From positions 1-44,709 of the forward strand of contig JAHCML010000001.1 in assembly GCA_019192455.1 (NCBI GenBank): DNA of 44,709 nt, given 5' to 3'. The notes beneath the pieces are model-generated. The model was not told the origin of the DNA. It made no database searches and was given only the letters and a program-made list of their open reading frames with translations. The translations under genes were made by a program, and so were the position numbers. The stretch is from Alphaproteobacteria bacterium SS10 (GTDB lineage Bacteria > Pseudomonadota > Alphaproteobacteria > TMED2). Below are positions 42,642 to 44,709 of the stretch, one piece after another (position 1 is the first letter of the stretch; each line of letters begins with the position of its first letter).

Positions 42642-43826
42642 TTAAGCTGGCTGCATCGCTGGCTCGCCTGCCAACGCTCTGGCCTCGGCCAGGAAGTCGA
42701 CCGGCGCCAGGCTATCAAGCTTGGCGATCAGGTAATCCAGATCGTCATCATTGAGCGCATCAACCTGGGTCAACACACGCTCCAACACCCGCCGGCGGCG
42801 ACGTTCGATATCACCTTCAGCGCCATCGAACAGCGTCTCGCGAACCACGTTCAACGCGGCGCGTGTCGCCGGAAGCAGCGATAGCGCAACCTCTGAGCGT
42901 TCATAAATCGTCTTCAACCCAAGCGGCCCCTCATCATAGATCAGGAGGCGGGAGTTCACGATTGGCAGACCGGACATATGGGCGAGCGCCGCCTCGAAGA
43001 AGTCCAGATCACCCATGCAAAGCGAACGCAGTATCAGCGAACCACTTAGGTGCCCGGCTTCATCCAGTGTCTTCACCAAGTTGTTCAGGTTGTTCTGCTG
43101 ATCATCATCACCGAACAGGTTCATGGTGGCGCGTTGACGGGTGCGCAGCAGCATGTCGGCCGCCACCTCATCAGGCACATCTTCACGCTGAACCAGATAA
43201 TCGAGGAGTTGGTCAGACACCATACTGACCAGCCGCTCAGTGATATTGCCTGGCAGGGTATTCTGACGCTGCAGGATCGAGCCGTGAACCTGGTCACTGT
43301 CCGGGAACCGATTTAGTGCGGTGTCATACCCCTTTGCATTGATCTGCGCCGTCGCGTTACGCATCAACTCTGCCACTGCCGTCTCAGCACCGGTCGAAAC
43401 CAACGCTGACGACACGTCTTCGGATAAATGCATCCGCTGCGCGACAGCAGTCTGTTTGGATTCCGATCCTGAATTCACGATCCCGATAAGCTCTTCATCG
43501 CTCAATGTCGGGGTGTATTGCAGGATTGGGAGGGCAACCTCCTCCACATCGCGGGCCAGGGTCTGGGCGACATCATCGGGAAGGTTGGGTGAATTTTTAA
43601 GGCTCTCGGAAAGCGCCTGACGAACCGTCACCGCAACATCATGGGCCAATGAACGGACGATATCTTCGGCGATTGCACGCTCACCGTCGCTGAGGCCAGA
43701 GTCTAATTCCTGGCCCAGCTTCGCTGCCACATCGGAACGGGTGGCCGCTGACTTGTCTTCAGTCAGTTTATCGACGTCGGCTTCCGTCAGATGGATGCCG
43801 GATGGCGGTGCCTGGCGTTCGGTCAT
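42642..43826 (-). CDS. DUF2336 domain-containing protein
   Basis: This 394-residue cytosolic helical protein contains HEAT-like repeats typical of DUF2336, an alphaproteobacterial family. Repeated elements include AAKLGQELDSGLSDGERAIAEDIVRSLAHDVAVTVRQALSESL and LARDVEEVALPILQYTPTLSDEELIGIVNSG. The C-terminal half has LGLKTIYERSEV and a run of arginines (ERRRRRVLERVL). Function is unknown, although members are sometimes linked to motility or surface behaviour. It converges on the serralysin-like gene. The downstream direction faces no operon partner here. Confidence 0.85.
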   Translation of the reverse strand: MTERQAPPSGIHLTEADVDKLTEDKSAATRSDVAAKLGQELDSGLSDGERAIAEDIVRSLAHDVAVTVRQALSESLKNSPNLPDDVAQTLARDVEEVALPILQYTPTLSDEELIGIVNSGSESKQTAVAQRMHLSEDVSSALVSTGAETAVAELMRNATAQINAKGYDTALNRFPDSDQVHGSILQRQNTLPGNITERLVSMVSDQLLDYLVQREDVPDEVAADMLLRTRQRATMNLFGDDDQQNNLNNLVKTLDEAGHLSGSLILRSLCMGDLDFFEAALAHMSGLPIVNSRLLIYDEGPLGLKTIYERSEVALSLLPATRAALNVVRETLFDGAEGDIERRRRRVLERVLTQVDALNDDDLDYLIAKLDSLAPVDFLAEARALAGEPAMQPA

Positions 43827-43897
43827 GGCAGTGCAAAGTGGGTTAGATGATACATGTTTAATCGACGGTTTTGTTTATCATAGCGTTAACACCCGGC

Positions 43898-44709
43898 TCA
43901 TTCGATGCTTTCCTGCGTTTCCTCGCCCGGGCTTACCTCGTCTGTGGCAGCACCGATATCGAGGCCGAGCCACAAATCCGCTTCAAACTTTGACAGAAGG
44001 CCAGGTTCCCGGCCTACCAAGCTACCAAGATAATCAACAAACTGGTCACGACCAGCATTGTCAGTGGCGGTTGGATCGGGCTGAACGAGAGCAACAGCAG
44101 AGCCAAGGCTGGTGATGTCCTGGTTCAGCCAGCCATAAGTCTCAGAATCTACTTCGTAGCGCATCACCCCTGGGCCGGCATCGGTTTGCGGCGGCATGGT
44201 GGGGAATGACATTAGCCGCAACTCACAAGGCAGGGCGCCAGCAAAAGCGGGGAATGGATGGATCACCATATCCACCCGGACGTCATAGTCCGATTGGCAC
44301 AGCCGTAAGAACGGGTCGGTCCGGCGGCTCAAAGGATCACCGGAGGAGGTATAGCTGCCCGATGGCATGCTGATACCAAAGCGGGCAAGCACTTGGTTCA
44401 TGCGCTCAACTACCCGGTCCGCCCGCTCTGCTGGGATCTCAACATCTAGGCCACGAAGTTGACGCGGGTCGCGGACAAGGCGAGCCCTGCGTGTTGCAAT
44501 GGTAAGAACCTCAACCGCAATTGGCCGCACCCAACCATTGGCCAGGTCATATTCCTTGTCAAACAGCTCAACGGTGGCGAGGGCCATATCCGCCTGCCCA
44601 CCATCCACGGCGGTCATTGCGGTCGACATATCGTCCACGGGAATGATTGCCACGCTGTGACGCTCACCAATACCGCCAACGCCATCGCGGGTATTGTAGC
44701 GCTTAACTA
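43898..44709 (-). CDS. 5'-truncated gene, possible periplasmic binding-protein-like (TAXI/TRAP-like)
   Basis: The frame is open from the TGA at 43900-43898 through the right window edge, so the N-terminus is missing; about 270 residues are visible. The segment near the cut edge (NTRDGVGGIGERHSVAIIPVDD, then MTAVDGGQADMALATVELFDKEY) resembles TAXI-type solute-binding proteins, where a glycine-rich loop precedes a 'DGGQADMAL' type patch. The C-terminal part (YEVDSETYGWLNQDITSLGSAVALV) is not diagnostic, and the tail is acidic (EVSPGEETQESIE). No partner permease is visible. It lies upstream of the DUF2336 gene, with a 71-bp gap. The family call is tentative. Confidence 0.45.
   Translation of the reverse strand, partial: VKRYNTRDGVGGIGERHSVAIIPVDDMSTAMTAVDGGQADMALATVELFDKEYDLANGWVRPIAVEVLTIATRRARLVRDPRQLRGLDVEIPAERADRVVERMNQVLARFGISMPSGSYTSSGDPLSRRTDPFLRLCQSDYDVRVDMVIHPFPAFAGALPCELRLMSFPTMPPQTDAGPGVMRYEVDSETYGWLNQDITSLGSAVALVQPDPTATDNAGRDQFVDYLGSLVGREPGLLSKFEADLWLGLDIGAATDEVSPGEETQESIE

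Overview
The window looks like the chromosome of a moderately GC-rich alphaproteobacterium, probably Rhodospirillales-like. This rests on the glyQ-glyS-ppdK order, the neighbouring methyltransferase / DUF2007 / polyprenyl synthase block, a DUF2336 protein and the protein style. That is inference from gene content; no rRNA or tRNA gene was seen to confirm it.

Region A (1-7425) is a type I secretion locus. Two paralogous, acidic RTX-repeat proteins lie in tandem on the minus strand; the first runs off the left edge. A 912-bp gene-free stretch separates them from a divergent pair encoding a PrtD-type ABC exporter and its HlyD/PrtE-type adaptor. No TolC-like outer-membrane partner is in the window.

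Region B (7450-18894) is a surface-polysaccharide locus. It has four glycosyltransferases, a WecA/WbpL-type polyprenyl-phosphate sugar-1-phosphate transferase, a WbpV-like epimerase/reductase, a WbpM/CapD-type 4,6-dehydratase and a bifunctional ManC-type GDP-mannose enzyme. Region C (19063-21768) makes activated sulfate (APS/PAPS) with a CysD-like subunit and a fused CysN-CysC. Region D (21789-27222) holds a small lipoprotein, an MDR oxidoreductase, an O-antigen ligase/polymerase-like membrane protein, a DUF6165 protein and two heptosyltransferase-like GT9 enzymes.

Region E (27456-38780) is mostly housekeeping: YgfZ, a PhzF-like isomerase, pyruvate phosphate dikinase, both glycyl-tRNA synthetase subunits, a TrmN6-like methyltransferase, a DUF2007 protein, a polyprenyl diphosphate synthase and an MscS channel. 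Region F (38796-44709) is accessory. It has an unrecognised HExxH protein, a serralysin-like RTX protein whose zinc site has been replaced, a DUF2336 protein and a 5'-truncated gene of uncertain function.

Regions A and B together resemble the Caulobacter arrangement of an RTX S-layer protein, its dedicated type I exporter and the O-antigen genes that anchor it. The most unusual single gene is the serralysin-fold protein at 40159-42606. It keeps the family scaffold, Met-turn region and RTX beta-roll, but has lost all three histidine ligands, the catalytic glutamate and the Met-turn tyrosine.
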